Part shown: positions 1-10,531 of the stretch, in pieces
How positions within the stretch are numbered: the stretch's first letter is position 1
How the letters are laid out: each line of letters starts with the position of its first letter
Assembly: GCA_004556155.1 (NCBI GenBank)
Contig: SFIM01000011.1
Location: forward strand, 7,922-71,921
Direction of reading: 5' to 3'
Source: Clostridiales bacterium
GTDB taxonomy: Bacteria; Bacillota; Clostridia; Christensenellales; Aristaeellaceae
DNA: 64,000 bases
Translations under genes and position numbers: made by a program
The notes under the pieces: model-generated
Database searches by the model: none
What the model was told of the DNA's origin: nothing
What the model saw: only the letters and a program-made list of their open reading frames with translations

Positions 1-806
1 ATGGACTTGCGGCGCTTTTCCACCTCGGGGTTGGGGTGCGGAATGGCCGACAGCAGGCTCTTGGTGTAGGGGTGCACGGGATGGGAGAAGATTTCCTCCT
101 TGGTGCCGGCCTCCACCATGTAGCCCAGGTGCAGCACGCCGATGCGGTCGGAAATATACTTGACCATGCTCAAATCGTGCGCAATAAACAGGTACGCGCA
201 GCCCGTTTCCTGCTGGATGTCCTTCATCAGGTTGACCACCTGTGCTTGGATGGATACGTCCAGGGCGGAGATGCACTCGTCGGCGATGATGAGCTTGGGC
301 TGCATGATCAGCGCTCGAGCGATGCCCACGCGCTGGCGTTGGCCGCCCGAAAACTGATGCGGATAGCGGGAGGCATGCTCGGGGGATAGGCCGACCTTTT
401 TGAGCATCTCGGCAATCAGCGCGCTGCGCTCGGCCTTGCTATGACAGGCATGGTGGATATCCAGCCCCTCGCCAATGATATCCTCCACCTTCTTGCGGGG
501 GTTCAGGCTGGCCATGGGGTCCTGGAAGATCATCTGCATTTCGGCGCGCAGCATTTTACGGGTATCGGCGCTGAGCTTGCCGCTGATCTCGCGGCCGTTA
601 AAGGTGATTTTGCCGTCCGTAGGATCATACAGGCGGATGATGCTGCGGCCGATGGTGGTTTTGCCCGAGCCGGACTCGCCCACCAGGCCGTAGGTTTCGC
701 CGGGATACACCTCGAAGGATACGCCGTTGACGGCCTTGACGGTAAACTGCCTGGAAACGGGAAAATGCTGTTTGAGGTTTTCCACCTTCAGCAAAGGTTC
801 GCTCAT
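1..806 (-). CDS. oppF: Oligopeptide ABC transporter ATP-binding protein OppF (partial, C-terminus beyond window)
   Basis: ATPase subunit that pairs with OppD to drive peptide import at the inner face of the membrane. Reading from ATG at 806 gives about 268 residues before the window edge. Visible are Walker A GESGSGKT (residues 43-50), the signature SGGQRQR, and Walker B ending in ADECISALD, where Cys replaces the usual Pro of DEPxSALD. The C-terminal Opp/Dpp extension begins (HPYTKSLLSAIPHP) and then runs off. The start overlaps the oppD stop as ATGA, so the two are translationally coupled. It is the last visible gene of oppABCDF. The family is certain; peptide versus nickel or other Opp-type substrate is not. 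Confidence 0.93.
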   Translation of the reverse strand, partial: MSEPLLKVENLKQHFPVSRQFTVKAVNGVSFEVYPGETYGLVGESGSGKTTIGRSIIRLYDPTDGKITFNGREISGKLSADTRKMLRAEMQMIFQDPMASLNPRKKVEDIIGEGLDIHHACHSKAERSALIAEMLKKVGLSPEHASRYPHQFSGGQRQRVGIARALIMQPKLIIADECISALDVSIQAQVVNLMKDIQQETGCAYLFIAHDLSMVKYISDRIGVLHLGYMVEAGTKEEIFSHPVHPYTKSLLSAIPHPNPEVEKRRKS

Positions 807-1879
807 AGGTACTTTTCCGCCTCCTTCCGGGCGCGCGCCAGGCGCGCTTGCAGTTCCTTGGGCATTTCCACCTTAGGCGCATCGGGATGCAGCAGCCAGG
901 TGGCGGCATAGTGGGTATCGGTCACGCGGAACAGCGGCGGCTCCAGCTTTTCATCAATCTTGAGGGCAAAGCGGTTGCGCGGGGCAAAAGCGTCGCCCAC
1001 CGGCTCGTGCAAAAGGTTGGGCGGGCTGCCGGGGATGGAATACAGCCGGTCGTCGTCGGTATCCAGATCGGGCATGGCGGACAGCAGGCCCCAGGTGTAG
1101 GGGTGCTTGGGATCGTAGAAGATTTCATCGATCAGGCCGGTTTCCACAATCTTGCCTGCGTACATGACGTTGACGTAATCGGCCACCTTGGCTACCACGC
1201 CCAGATCATGGGTGATGTAGATGACCGACAGCTGCATCTTTTTCTGGATGTCCTGAATCAATTCCAGGATCTTGGCTTGAATGGTCACGTCCAGCGCCGT
1301 GGTCGGCTCGTCGCAGATCAGCACGTCTGGATTGGCCGACAGGGCGATGGCGATGACCACGCGCTGCCGCATGCCGCCGGACAGCTGATGCGGATAGTTC
1401 TTCATGCGCTTTTCAGCGTCGGTAATGCCCACCAGTTGCAGCAGCTCCAGCGCCCGGTCATGCGCCTGCTGTTTGCTCATGCCGCAGTGCAGGATCATGC
1501 CCTCCATCACCTGTTTGCCGATCTGCATGGTCGGGTCCAGGCTGGTCATGGGGTCCTGAAACACCATGGCGATGTGCTGGCCGTTGATGGTCTGGCGCAG
1601 CTGTTTGCGGGTCAGTTTCAGCAGATCAACGGGATGCGTTCCGCCGTGCCCGTCGGGATAGGCATAGATGATTTCGCCGTGATTGACCGTGGCGTTGCTG
1701 TCCAGCAGGCCCATTGCGGCCTTCATGGTGACGGATTTGCCCGAGCCGGATTCGCCCACGATGGCCACCGTTTCGCCGCGGCGCAGTTCAAAATTGACCC
1801 CGCGGATGGCGTGCACGCAGCCGGCGTTGGTGCGGAAGGAGATATCCAGATCGCGGATTTGAAGAATGGTTTCGCTCAT
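803..1879 (-). CDS. oppD: Oligopeptide ABC transporter ATP-binding protein OppD
   Basis: First ATPase subunit of the Opp/Dpp importer, 358 aa, the usual length. Walker A GESGSGKS lies at residues 42-49, followed by the Q-loop in MVFQDPMTSLDP, signature LSGGMRQR and Walker B LICDEPTTALD. The C-terminal oligopeptide-transporter domain HPYTWGLLSAMPDLD is present; this tail carries the family's peptide-transport signature. It starts 11 nt after the oppC stop and overlaps oppF by 4 nt. It belongs to the opp operon read on the minus strand from the promoter near 5.73 kb. Substrate range is inferred from the family only. Confidence 0.95.
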   Translation of the reverse strand: MSETILQIRDLDISFRTNAGCVHAIRGVNFELRRGETVAIVGESGSGKSVTMKAAMGLLDSNATVNHGEIIYAYPDGHGGTHPVDLLKLTRKQLRQTINGQHIAMVFQDPMTSLDPTMQIGKQVMEGMILHCGMSKQQAHDRALELLQLVGITDAEKRMKNYPHQLSGGMRQRVVIAIALSANPDVLICDEPTTALDVTIQAKILELIQDIQKKMQLSVIYITHDLGVVAKVADYVNVMYAGKIVETGLIDEIFYDPKHPYTWGLLSAMPDLDTDDDRLYSIPGSPPNLLHEPVGDAFAPRNRFALKIDEKLEPPLFRVTDTHYAATWLLHPDAPKVEMPKELQARLARARKEAEKYL

Positions 1880-1890
1880 GCCGCGCCTCC

Positions 1891-2946
1891 TTACATATCC
1901 TCAAGCTTGGGCGCAAGCGCCTCGCGCAGCCCATCGCCGATAAAGTTAAAGCCCAGCATCAGCAGCGCCAGCACCAGGATGGGCGGCAGAATCTGATACG
2001 GCAGGGTGGTGATGTTGTTGAAGCCGTCCTCAATCAGCGTGCCCACGGAGCACTGTGGCAGCACGATGCCTACGCCCACAAAGCTGAGGAAGGCCTCGGT
2101 GAAGATGGCCGTGGGGATGGAGAACATGACCTGGGTGATGATGGGGCCGATGGTGTTGGGCAGGATTTCCTTAAAGATGATGTGGCTGCTGCGCGCACCC
2201 AGGGTGCGGCTGGCCAGCACATATTCCTGCTCCTTAATTTTAAGCATTTCAGCGCGGGCGATCTTGCTCATGCCGATCCACTCGGTCAGCAGCAGCGCCA
2301 CGATAACCAGCCCCATGCCCTTTTTCATAAAGATGGCCAGCACCGATACGATGACCAGCCGCGGCACGCTGTTGGCTACCTCTACAAAGCGCTGCATGAT
2401 GTTATCCGTCACGCCGCCGAAATAGCCCGATACCAGGCCGTAGCTCATGCCCACGATCATGTCGATCAGGATGGTAATGAAGGCGATCAGCAGCGATACG
2501 CGCGCGCCGTGCCAGGTGCGCGTCCACAGGTCGCGGCCCATATCGTCGGTGCCGAATATAAAGGTCCGGTCTGCAAACTGATCCTCATAGGCTTCGCCGC
2601 CCAGCAGCTTATGCAGCCAGGGGATGCGCGGGGCCAGGCCGCCGGCGGTGATCTGCCGGTTGCGGCCGTTTACCTTGGTGGTAATGGATACGATATCCTT
2701 GTACCCGTAACGGCTCATCATGGGGCCGAAAACGGCGAAAAATACAATCAGAAGCACAATCACAAGCCCTGTGACCGCGCGTTTATTGCGGAAAAAATGA
2801 ATTGCCACGCCCTTCCAGTAGCCCTGGGAGGCGAAGTTCTTATCGGTGGCAATGTCGTGCTGCTCCAGCAGCGCAAAGTCCTCCTTGCGGGGAGTGTAAT
2901 CCGCCGGGGTCTGCATGGATGCGGCTGCTTTATTGATGGTGCTCAT
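1891..2946 (-). CDS. oppC: Oligopeptide ABC transporter permease OppC
   Basis: Second membrane permease of the peptide importer, 351 aa. There is a cytoplasmic N-terminal stretch, then a hydrophobic helix (about residues 57-77), the DppC-type FGTDDMGRDLWTR motif, and several further membrane segments. The EAA-loop region YVLASRTLGARSSHIIFKE contacts the ATPases. Its ATG directly abuts the oppB stop codon with no gap, so it is co-translated with oppB. It forms the translocation channel with OppB. Family assignment is firm; substrate is not determined by sequence alone. Confidence 0.95.
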   Translation of the reverse strand: MSTINKAAASMQTPADYTPRKEDFALLEQHDIATDKNFASQGYWKGVAIHFFRNKRAVTGLVIVLLIVFFAVFGPMMSRYGYKDIVSITTKVNGRNRQITAGGLAPRIPWLHKLLGGEAYEDQFADRTFIFGTDDMGRDLWTRTWHGARVSLLIAFITILIDMIVGMSYGLVSGYFGGVTDNIMQRFVEVANSVPRLVIVSVLAIFMKKGMGLVIVALLLTEWIGMSKIARAEMLKIKEQEYVLASRTLGARSSHIIFKEILPNTIGPIITQVMFSIPTAIFTEAFLSFVGVGIVLPQCSVGTLIEDGFNNITTLPYQILPPILVLALLMLGFNFIGDGLREALAPKLEDM

Positions 2947-3891
2947 TTACGCTTCCCCCTTTGCGGATACGCGGATGCGCGGATCCAGAATGCCATAGAG
3001 AATATCCACCGCCAGCATCATGCCGATGTACAGCGAGGAATACAGAATGCCCAGCGCCAGCACATAGTTATAGTCCACACCCTCGCCGGCGATGGCGTCT
3101 ACCATGAGCTTGCCGATGCCATTGATGCCGTAGATCTTTTCCACCACCAGCGCGCCCGTCAGCAGATCCACAATCAGGGGAGCCAGCACGGTCACAATGG
3201 GCACCAGCGCGTTGCGCAGCACATGGCGGCGGATCAGCAGCCCGCCTTCCATGCCCTTGGATTCGGCCAGACGCACATAGTCGCTGTCGATCACCTCCAC
3301 CATTTCGTTGCGGGTAAAGCGCGCAATGGTGGACATGGTGAACAGGCTCAGCGACAGCGCGGGCAGAATGGCCGAGAACAGAAACCGCGAGGAATCAAAG
3401 AAGTAAGGGAAAAATGATACCTTGTAGGAAAAGTTGTATTGCAGGAAGATCAGAAATACATACGAGGGCACGCACACGCCCACAATGGAAAACACGGTGC
3501 AGAAGCCATCCAGAAACTTGCCCCGGTGCAGCGCCGCGCAGACACCCAGCAGGAGCCCTAAGACCGTGCCGATCAGGATTGCCAGCCCGCCGATGCGAAA
3601 GGAATTGGACACGCAACTGGAAAGCACCGTTTTGATCGGCGCGCCGTTATAGAGCGAGGAGCCCTTGCCGAAATCGCCCCGCAGCACGTTTTTCATATAC
3701 CGCACAAACTGAAGCAGAATGGGATCGTCCAGCCCCATTTCCGCGCGTTTGTTGGCAATCTGCGTGGCGGACATTCTTTCCGAAGGGAAGGGATTGCCCG
3801 GCATAATGCGCACCAGCACAAACAGCACAAAGATGATCACCAGCAATGTCGCCAGCGCCATGCCAATTCGTTTTACAATGTATTTGAGCAT
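2947..3891 (-). CDS. oppB: Oligopeptide ABC transporter permease OppB
   Basis: First membrane permease of the importer, 314 aa, normal for OppB/DppB. The N-terminal helix with MPGNPF is the family hallmark. Five further membrane segments follow, and the EAA loop reads YVRLAESKGMEGGLLIRRH. It follows oppA after about 100 nt that contain a strong hairpin (3934-3969), which probably sets lower expression of the membrane and ATPase subunits than of the binding protein. It abuts oppC exactly. Confidence 0.95.
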   Translation of the reverse strand: MLKYIVKRIGMALATLLVIIFVLFVLVRIMPGNPFPSERMSATQIANKRAEMGLDDPILLQFVRYMKNVLRGDFGKGSSLYNGAPIKTVLSSCVSNSFRIGGLAILIGTVLGLLLGVCAALHRGKFLDGFCTVFSIVGVCVPSYVFLIFLQYNFSYKVSFFPYFFDSSRFLFSAILPALSLSLFTMSTIARFTRNEMVEVIDSDYVRLAESKGMEGGLLIRRHVLRNALVPIVTVLAPLIVDLLTGALVVEKIYGINGIGKLMVDAIAGEGVDYNYVLALGILYSSLYIGMMLAVDILYGILDPRIRVSAKGEA

Positions 3892-3933
3892 ATCAGCAGC
3901 AGATCCTTTTCAAGCGTTTGAGGATGACAAAGG

Positions 3934-3969
3934 CCTCAGAGCGGCCGGACGGGACAGACCGCTCTGAGG
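3934..3969 (-). terminator. Intercistronic hairpin between oppA and oppB (attenuator)
   Basis: A perfect 11-bp inverted repeat (CCTCAGAGCGG and its complement) with a 14-nt loop sits between oppA and oppB. On the minus strand it is followed only by a weak T-rich stretch, so partial termination or RNA processing is more likely than full termination. This fits the usual excess of binding protein over permease. Confidence 0.7.
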
Positions 3970-3993
3970 GTTGAATGTGCTTGCGTGAGAAAA

Positions 3994-5658
3994 TTATTCA
4001 ATCACAGCGGATTTGTACACGCGGTTGAGGGCCACGGGGTGGAAATCGATGCCCGTAACGCCGGAGGAGATCAGGTTGGCGTTGGCCTGGGTGTACAGAG
4101 GCGCGATGACGGCTTCCTGCATTACCAGCGTTTCAGCCTTGTACATGGCGTCCCAGCGGGCGTCATAATCGGCCACATACGCGCCGGTGGTGCAGTCCTT
4201 GATCAGCTGGTCATATTCCGCGTTGCTCCAGAAACCATAGTTGTTGGAGGCGTTGGTGATCCACATGCCCAGGTAGGTCATCGGGTCGGCGTAGTCCGGG
4301 CCCCAGCGGGTGAGGGCTACATCGTAGTTGTCGTTCTGCATCTTGTCCAGGCGCTCAGCCTTGGTCATGGGCTGCAGGTTCAGCGTTACGCCGGGCAGGT
4401 TGGCTTCCACCTGGCTCTTGATGGCCTGCGCCACCTTGGCGATGACGTCGCCCTCGTTGTTGCCGTAGATCAGGGTGAAGGTGAAGCTATCCTTGCCCAG
4501 CTCTTCCTTGGCCTTGGCCAGGTATTCAAGCGCCTTTTCCACGTTGAAGTCGCAGTAATCGACGAACTTCATCTGATCTTCGGAGAAGTCGGCACCCGTG
4601 GTGCTGCTGGCGGCGAACTGCGGGGGAACCGCGGTGTAGGTAGCCAGAGAGCCGTCCATGACGTTGTTTTCCACGATGGATTCGCGGTCGATAGCGTTGG
4701 AGATGGCCAGGCGCAGGTTGGCGTTGGCCAGCATGCCGCCGTCGGCGTTCTTTTCAGTCTGGCTGAAGGTGAGGTACCACATGTAGCCCGCGCCGGTTAC
4801 AGCCAGCTTGCTGGCCAGCTCAGCGTCCTTCTTGGCGCTGGCAACCTGGTTGCCGCTGATCGTAACCACATCCAGCGCGCCAGTCTTGAAGGCGACCAGG
4901 GCGTTATCGGAGGAGCCGACCACCTGATACTTGATGCCAGCCAGCTTTACGCGGTCGGCATCCCAGTAATCGGGGTTCTTCTTCACCGTTAGGCTGGCGG
5001 TGCCGGGGGTGTAGGATTCCAGCACGAACGCGCCGTTGGACAGGAAGGTCTCGGGGCTGGTGCCGTAGGTGCCCTCCTCCAGGCTGGAGTAGAAGGCCTC
5101 GTTGATGGGATAGAAGGTGGGGAAGTACATCAGCGACGCGAAGAAGGAAACAGGGGATTCCAGATCCACAACCAGCGTCTTATCATCGGGGGCGGATACG
5201 GCCAGGGTGTCAGGCTCGGCCTTGCCGTCGATGATATCCTGCGCGCCCTTCACGCAGCCAACGCTGCTGCCAAACATATAGGCATACTCGCCGGCTTCCT
5301 TGCAGATACGGCGCCAGGCGAAAACAAAGTCGCTGGCGGTGACAGGGGTGCCGTTAGACCACTTGGCATCGCGCAGGTGGAAGGTATAGGTCAGGCCATC
5401 CTCGGACATATCATAGGATTCAGCCAGCGCGGGGATGGAAGCGCCGGCAGCGTCCATCTGCATCAGACCGTCGATGCAGTCGGCGATTACCTCAAAGGAC
5501 TCGCCGTCCGTGGCCAGATTGGTATCCAGCGACATCACGTTGGTGCTGAGCATAACGCCCAGATACTTGTCGCTGTCGGCCATGGCAGCGCCGGACAGGC
5601 ACGCAAGCGTCATGACCATTACAAGCAGCATCGAAAGGGCTTTCTTCATGGGTTTCAT
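3994..5658 (-). CDS. oppA: Peptide ABC transporter substrate-binding protein OppA (SBP family 5)
   Basis: Extracellular receptor for the peptide importer, 554 aa, normal for SBP_bac_5. The N-terminus has a KK pair, a hydrophobic core and then GAAMA followed by DSD, which looks like a signal peptidase I site. A Cys lies in the hydrophobic region (TLAC), but it lacks the usual Leu at -3 for a lipobox. The family motif DAKWSNGTPVTASDFVFAWRR is at about residues 96-113, and the mature domain shows typical YFPTFYPI and KNPDYWDAD segments. It is the first gene of the operon, downstream of a sigma-A promoter at 5716-5743. How it stays at the cell surface without a canonical lipobox is unclear. Confidence 0.95.
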   Translation of the reverse strand: MKPMKKALSMLLVMVMTLACLSGAAMADSDKYLGVMLSTNVMSLDTNLATDGESFEVIADCIDGLMQMDAAGASIPALAESYDMSEDGLTYTFHLRDAKWSNGTPVTASDFVFAWRRICKEAGEYAYMFGSSVGCVKGAQDIIDGKAEPDTLAVSAPDDKTLVVDLESPVSFFASLMYFPTFYPINEAFYSSLEEGTYGTSPETFLSNGAFVLESYTPGTASLTVKKNPDYWDADRVKLAGIKYQVVGSSDNALVAFKTGALDVVTISGNQVASAKKDAELASKLAVTGAGYMWYLTFSQTEKNADGGMLANANLRLAISNAIDRESIVENNVMDGSLATYTAVPPQFAASSTTGADFSEDQMKFVDYCDFNVEKALEYLAKAKEELGKDSFTFTLIYGNNEGDVIAKVAQAIKSQVEANLPGVTLNLQPMTKAERLDKMQNDNYDVALTRWGPDYADPMTYLGMWITNASNNYGFWSNAEYDQLIKDCTTGAYVADYDARWDAMYKAETLVMQEAVIAPLYTQANANLISSGVTGIDFHPVALNRVYKSAVIE

Positions 5659-5893
5659 CCTTTCATGGTTTGATCCTTCAGCGCGGCTTTTTGACGCCGT
5701 CCTGAATTGTGCATAATTATATTCGAAATTTTGTAAATTGCAAGATCAGTACATCAAAAATACATTTTTAACAATAAAAAATATCATGATCACTGCAAAA
5801 TGCAGGTTCTTTATTTTACTATTGCAGATATATCATAATTATGCTTTTTAAACCAAATTCCGCATCGGGATGGATAAATCCGTAAAAAAGCGG
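5659..5893. other. AT-rich intergenic region upstream of oppA
   Basis: No coding potential is seen. The stretch is markedly more AT-rich than its surroundings and holds the opp promoter at its left end. I see no convincing riboswitch or operator. An imperfect inverted repeat around 5804-5815 (GCAAAATGC) is short and has no assigned role. Confidence 0.6.
5716..5743 (-). promoter_or_regulatory. Sigma-A promoter for oppABCDF
   Basis: On the minus strand a -35 TTGCAA (5738-5743) and a -10 TATAAT (5716-5721) are separated by 16 nt. The transcript would start about 50 nt before the oppA start codon. Confidence 0.6.
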
Positions 5894-5929
5894 CAAAAAA
5901 AGCAGGGAAACGATGGCTCGTCCCCTGCT
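5894..5929 (-). terminator. Rho-independent terminator of tex
   Basis: A minus-strand stem AGCAGGG/CCCTGCT is followed directly by seven T. It lies about 40 nt beyond the tex stop codon. Confidence 0.85.
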
Positions 5930-5967
5930 GGTTGCATGCGATATATGCAATTATAATTGGAAATGTT

Positions 5968-8127
<2,160 letters not shown>

Positions 8128-8163
8128 CGGCAGGGATCCTCCGGTACTGTTTTTTCTTTGTAT

Positions 8164-8192
8164 ATTATACGTGAAAAAGCGAAAATTGGCAA
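8164..8192 (-). promoter_or_regulatory. Sigma-A promoter for tex
   Basis: Minus strand: -35 TTGCCA (8187-8192), 17-nt spacer, -10 TATAAT (8164-8169). It lies back to back with the HAD promoter, the two -35 boxes being only 5 nt apart. Confidence 0.8.
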
Positions 8193-8197
8193 GCGTC

Positions 8198-8226
8198 TTG
8201 ACAGATGGATACAAAGCTGTTATGAT
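8198..8226 (+). promoter_or_regulatory. Sigma-A promoter for the HAD hydrolase
   Basis: Consensus -35 TTGACA (8198-8203), 17-nt spacer, -10 TATGAT (8221-8226), about 40 nt before the start codon. Confidence 0.85.
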
Positions 8227-8267
8227 GGCGATGAAACGTTTCAACCATTGAACGGAGGAGCTTTCCC

Positions 8268-8951
8268 ATGAGCCTGCACAAGCTGAACGCGGAGTTTGCG
8301 CCTGCCCCTGTGCGCGCGCTGCTGGTGGATATGGACGGCGTGCTCTTTGATACCGAGCGCCGCAGCCTGCTTTCTATTATTGATATTATTGGCCGCCAGG
8401 GCTTGACCATTACCTATGATCAGCTGGTGGAGCGCATGGGCTTTGGGCCCAAGGATCTGCGCCGCAGCTATGAGACCCTGCTGGGCCCGGCCTTTCAGTG
8501 GCAGCTGTTCTGGGATACCTATTGGGCCGAGCGCCGCGCCTTCTATGATGAACACGGCATGCCCGTGATGCCCGGCGTGGTGGAAACGCTGACCGCCGCG
8601 CGAAAAAAAGGGCTGGCGTGCATTTTGGCATCGTCCAGCCCGCGGGATCAGGTGATCGCTCATCTTAAGCACGCCCATGTGTATGATTATTTTACCGATG
8701 TGGTGGGCGGCGATATGTTCGAGCACAGCAAACCGCAGCCCGATATCTATCTGACCGCCGCACGCCTGGCCAAGCAGCCCACGGCCCATTGCCTGGTGCT
8801 GGAGGATGCGGTGAACGGCGTAAAATCCGGCCGCGCCGCCGGGGCTCAGGTGGCCATGATTCCCGATATTATTCCCTATTCCGAGGCGCTTTTGCCATAT
8901 TGCGATTATGTGGCGGATACCATGACGGATATCCTGCCGTTGCTTGGATAA
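8268..8951 (+). CDS. HAD-IA family phosphatase / beta-phosphoglucomutase-like
   Basis: Cytoplasmic haloacid-dehalogenase-type hydrolase of 227 aa. Motif I is DMDGVLFDTE (Asp nucleophile and acid/base Asp), motif II is ASSSP, motif III is K in SKPQPDIY, and motif IV is LEDAVNG. The helical cap lies between motifs I and II, as in subfamily IA (sugar-phosphate phosphatases and beta-phosphoglucomutase). A good site (ACGGAGGAG) precedes the ATG. The stop is 1 nt from the stop of the converging AraC gene, with no terminator between them. The substrate cannot be told from sequence. Confidence 0.9.
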   Translation: MSLHKLNAEFAPAPVRALLVDMDGVLFDTERRSLLSIIDIIGRQGLTITYDQLVERMGFGPKDLRRSYETLLGPAFQWQLFWDTYWAERRAFYDEHGMPVMPGVVETLTAARKKGLACILASSSPRDQVIAHLKHAHVYDYFTDVVGGDMFEHSKPQPDIYLTAARLAKQPTAHCLVLEDAVNGVKSGRAAGAQVAMIPDIIPYSEALLPYCDYVADTMTDILPLLG

Positions 8952-8952
8952 A

Positions 8953-9816
8953 TTACTCGTCCGGTCCGTTTAGCCCGCCGCGCGGCAGGAAAGCGGCAGG
9001 CGATACACCAAACTGCTCCTTGAATGCATGGCAAAAGGCGGAGTAATCGCCGTAGCCGCATTTGCGGCTGGCGTTGGTGGCGCTTTCGCCGCCTGCCAAC
9101 AGCTCGCTGGCGTACAGCAGGCGTTTGAGGCGGATATAGGCATGCGGGGTATAGCCGGTTGCCTCGCGGAAGCGATGCTGAAAGGAAGACCGGCTCATAT
9201 ACAGCCGCTCGGCCAGGATGGAACAGGATAGATTCTCGCCCAGGTTTGCCTGAATATAGGTAAGCGCCTGGGCGATTTTATCATCGCCCTGTGCGGGCAC
9301 GGCGACGGAATTGGCCGCGATATCGGTGGAGCACAGCTGCACCATCAGCTCGATCAGGATAGCCTGAGACAGTACATCAGCGTAAGCTGAGGGCGCAGTC
9401 AGCGCCTTTTCCAGCCGGGAAAACAGCTGGTACAGGCTGGCGCGTTCGCTGTCACCCAAGCGCAGCAGGCTGTGGCCACTCTGCCGAGCCTGACGGAAAC
9501 AGGCGTTCAGTCCGCCTACCTGCGGAGCCAGATTGTGCAGGTACGCGCCGTCCAGATATAAGATGAAGCGCTCATAGGCAGCGCCGCCCTTGGAGCGCAT
9601 GCGGTGCAGCTGCCCATGGGAAATCAGCAGCAGATCGCCGGGGCGCAGGGCATAGGTTTCACTTTCAACGGAGTATTCTACCTGACCGCTGCGGAAAAAC
9701 ACCAGCTTGTCAAAGGTGTGAAAGTGCCAGTCTACCTGGAGCGGCTGTAGATCGGTGGTATGGAACAGGCGAAAATGCTCGTTCAGATAGCCGCGCTCGT
9801 TGGCTTCGGATTGCAT
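8953..9816 (-). CDS. AraC family transcriptional regulator
   Basis: DNA-binding regulator of 287 aa. The N-terminal cupin-like sensor domain has VDWHFHTFDKLVFF and the turn RPGDLLLISHGQLHRM, which suggests a sugar or small-molecule ligand. The C-terminal double HTH includes LAERLYMSRSSFQHRFREAT and the AraC signature ending SAFCHAFKEQFGVSPAAFL. An AAAGGAGG site precedes ATG 9816. It lies 17 nt downstream of the YdcF gene and is probably co-transcribed with it. The regulated target is not evident. Confidence 0.93.
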   Translation of the reverse strand: MQSEANERGYLNEHFRLFHTTDLQPLQVDWHFHTFDKLVFFRSGQVEYSVESETYALRPGDLLLISHGQLHRMRSKGGAAYERFILYLDGAYLHNLAPQVGGLNACFRQARQSGHSLLRLGDSERASLYQLFSRLEKALTAPSAYADVLSQAILIELMVQLCSTDIAANSVAVPAQGDDKIAQALTYIQANLGENLSCSILAERLYMSRSSFQHRFREATGYTPHAYIRLKRLLYASELLAGGESATNASRKCGYGDYSAFCHAFKEQFGVSPAAFLPRGGLNGPDE

Positions 9817-9833
9817 TCGCGCGCCTCCTTTCG

Positions 9834-10373
9834 TCAGCGTTTCATCAGGCGATGCATGATGCGGGAATAAAGCTTGGGGCGTTTAAAGCGCCCGGACTGG
9901 TAGCCTAAAATATAATCGATGGTATGAAGTGGTTCCAGGCGCACAGCCTCGCGCTTTTCATCGGCAGGGATGCGCGCAGCGCAGCCGGCACAGCGCATAT
10001 GGCTGGAAAAGCGGCAGATCAGCTTGGAACGCAGCATGTGATAATCGCTTGTGACGATCAGCACGCGTGGGCGGCGGATATCGCCCAGCATGCGGCGTGC
10101 GTTGCAAAAGTTTTCTACCGTGATGCGCGACTGCGCTTCACAGCGGATGGCCGTATCCGGCACGCCCAGCGCCAGCAAGGCATCGCGCATGACGGCGGCC
10201 TCGGATACCGGCGTGCTCGGCGTTTGCCCACCGCAGGGGATGATGACTGGCGATAGCCCCTGATGATAGCACTGCGCGGCGCGTTCAATGCGCAGCGTCA
10301 GCTCATGCCGGGAGGATCCATCCTCGTTGAGCTTAAGCCCTAAAAGCAGGATAGCGTCATAACGGCGGTGCAT
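9834..10373 (-). CDS. YdcF family protein (DUF218)
   Basis: Product of 179 aa from ATG 10373; a TTG two codons upstream is less likely because GAAAGGA is well spaced for the ATG. DUF218 hallmarks are present: AILLLGLKLNEDG at the start, IIPCGGQTPSTPVSEA, and the TVENFCNARRML / LIVTSDYHMLRS segments. Members such as SanA and YdcF are associated with the envelope or bind nucleotides; their reaction is unsettled. This copy has no membrane helix, so it looks cytoplasmic. It is followed by the AraC regulator on the same strand. Confidence 0.88.
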   Translation of the reverse strand: MHRRYDAILLLGLKLNEDGSSRHELTLRIERAAQCYHQGLSPVIIPCGGQTPSTPVSEAAVMRDALLALGVPDTAIRCEAQSRITVENFCNARRMLGDIRRPRVLIVTSDYHMLRSKLICRFSSHMRCAGCAARIPADEKREAVRLEPLHTIDYILGYQSGRFKRPKLYSRIMHRLMKR

Positions 10374-10425
10374 GCGCAAGCGTCCTTTCGTTTGTCAATC
10401 GGGCGCTAAAAAGGCGGCCCGAAAA

Positions 10426-10455
10426 ATTATAGCATATTTTTTGCGCGGCAGGCAA
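10426..10455 (-). promoter_or_regulatory. Sigma-A promoter for ydcF-araC
   Basis: Minus strand: -35 TTGCCT (10450-10455), 18-nt spacer, -10 TATAAT (10426-10431). Confidence 0.65.
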
Positions 10456-10482
10456 TCAGGACTTTCTTTTTTGCAGGGTGCA

Positions 10483-10491
10483 TGCTATAAT
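10483..10491 (+). promoter_or_regulatory. Extended -10 promoter for the FAD oxidoreductase
   Basis: TGCTATAAT is an extended -10 element; no good -35 box lies upstream (TTTCTT at best). The start codon is about 40 nt downstream. Confidence 0.6.
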
Positions 10492-10531
10492 GAAACGTGT
10501 AAACTCTGCGTTTGGGAGGCTGAACAGTCTT

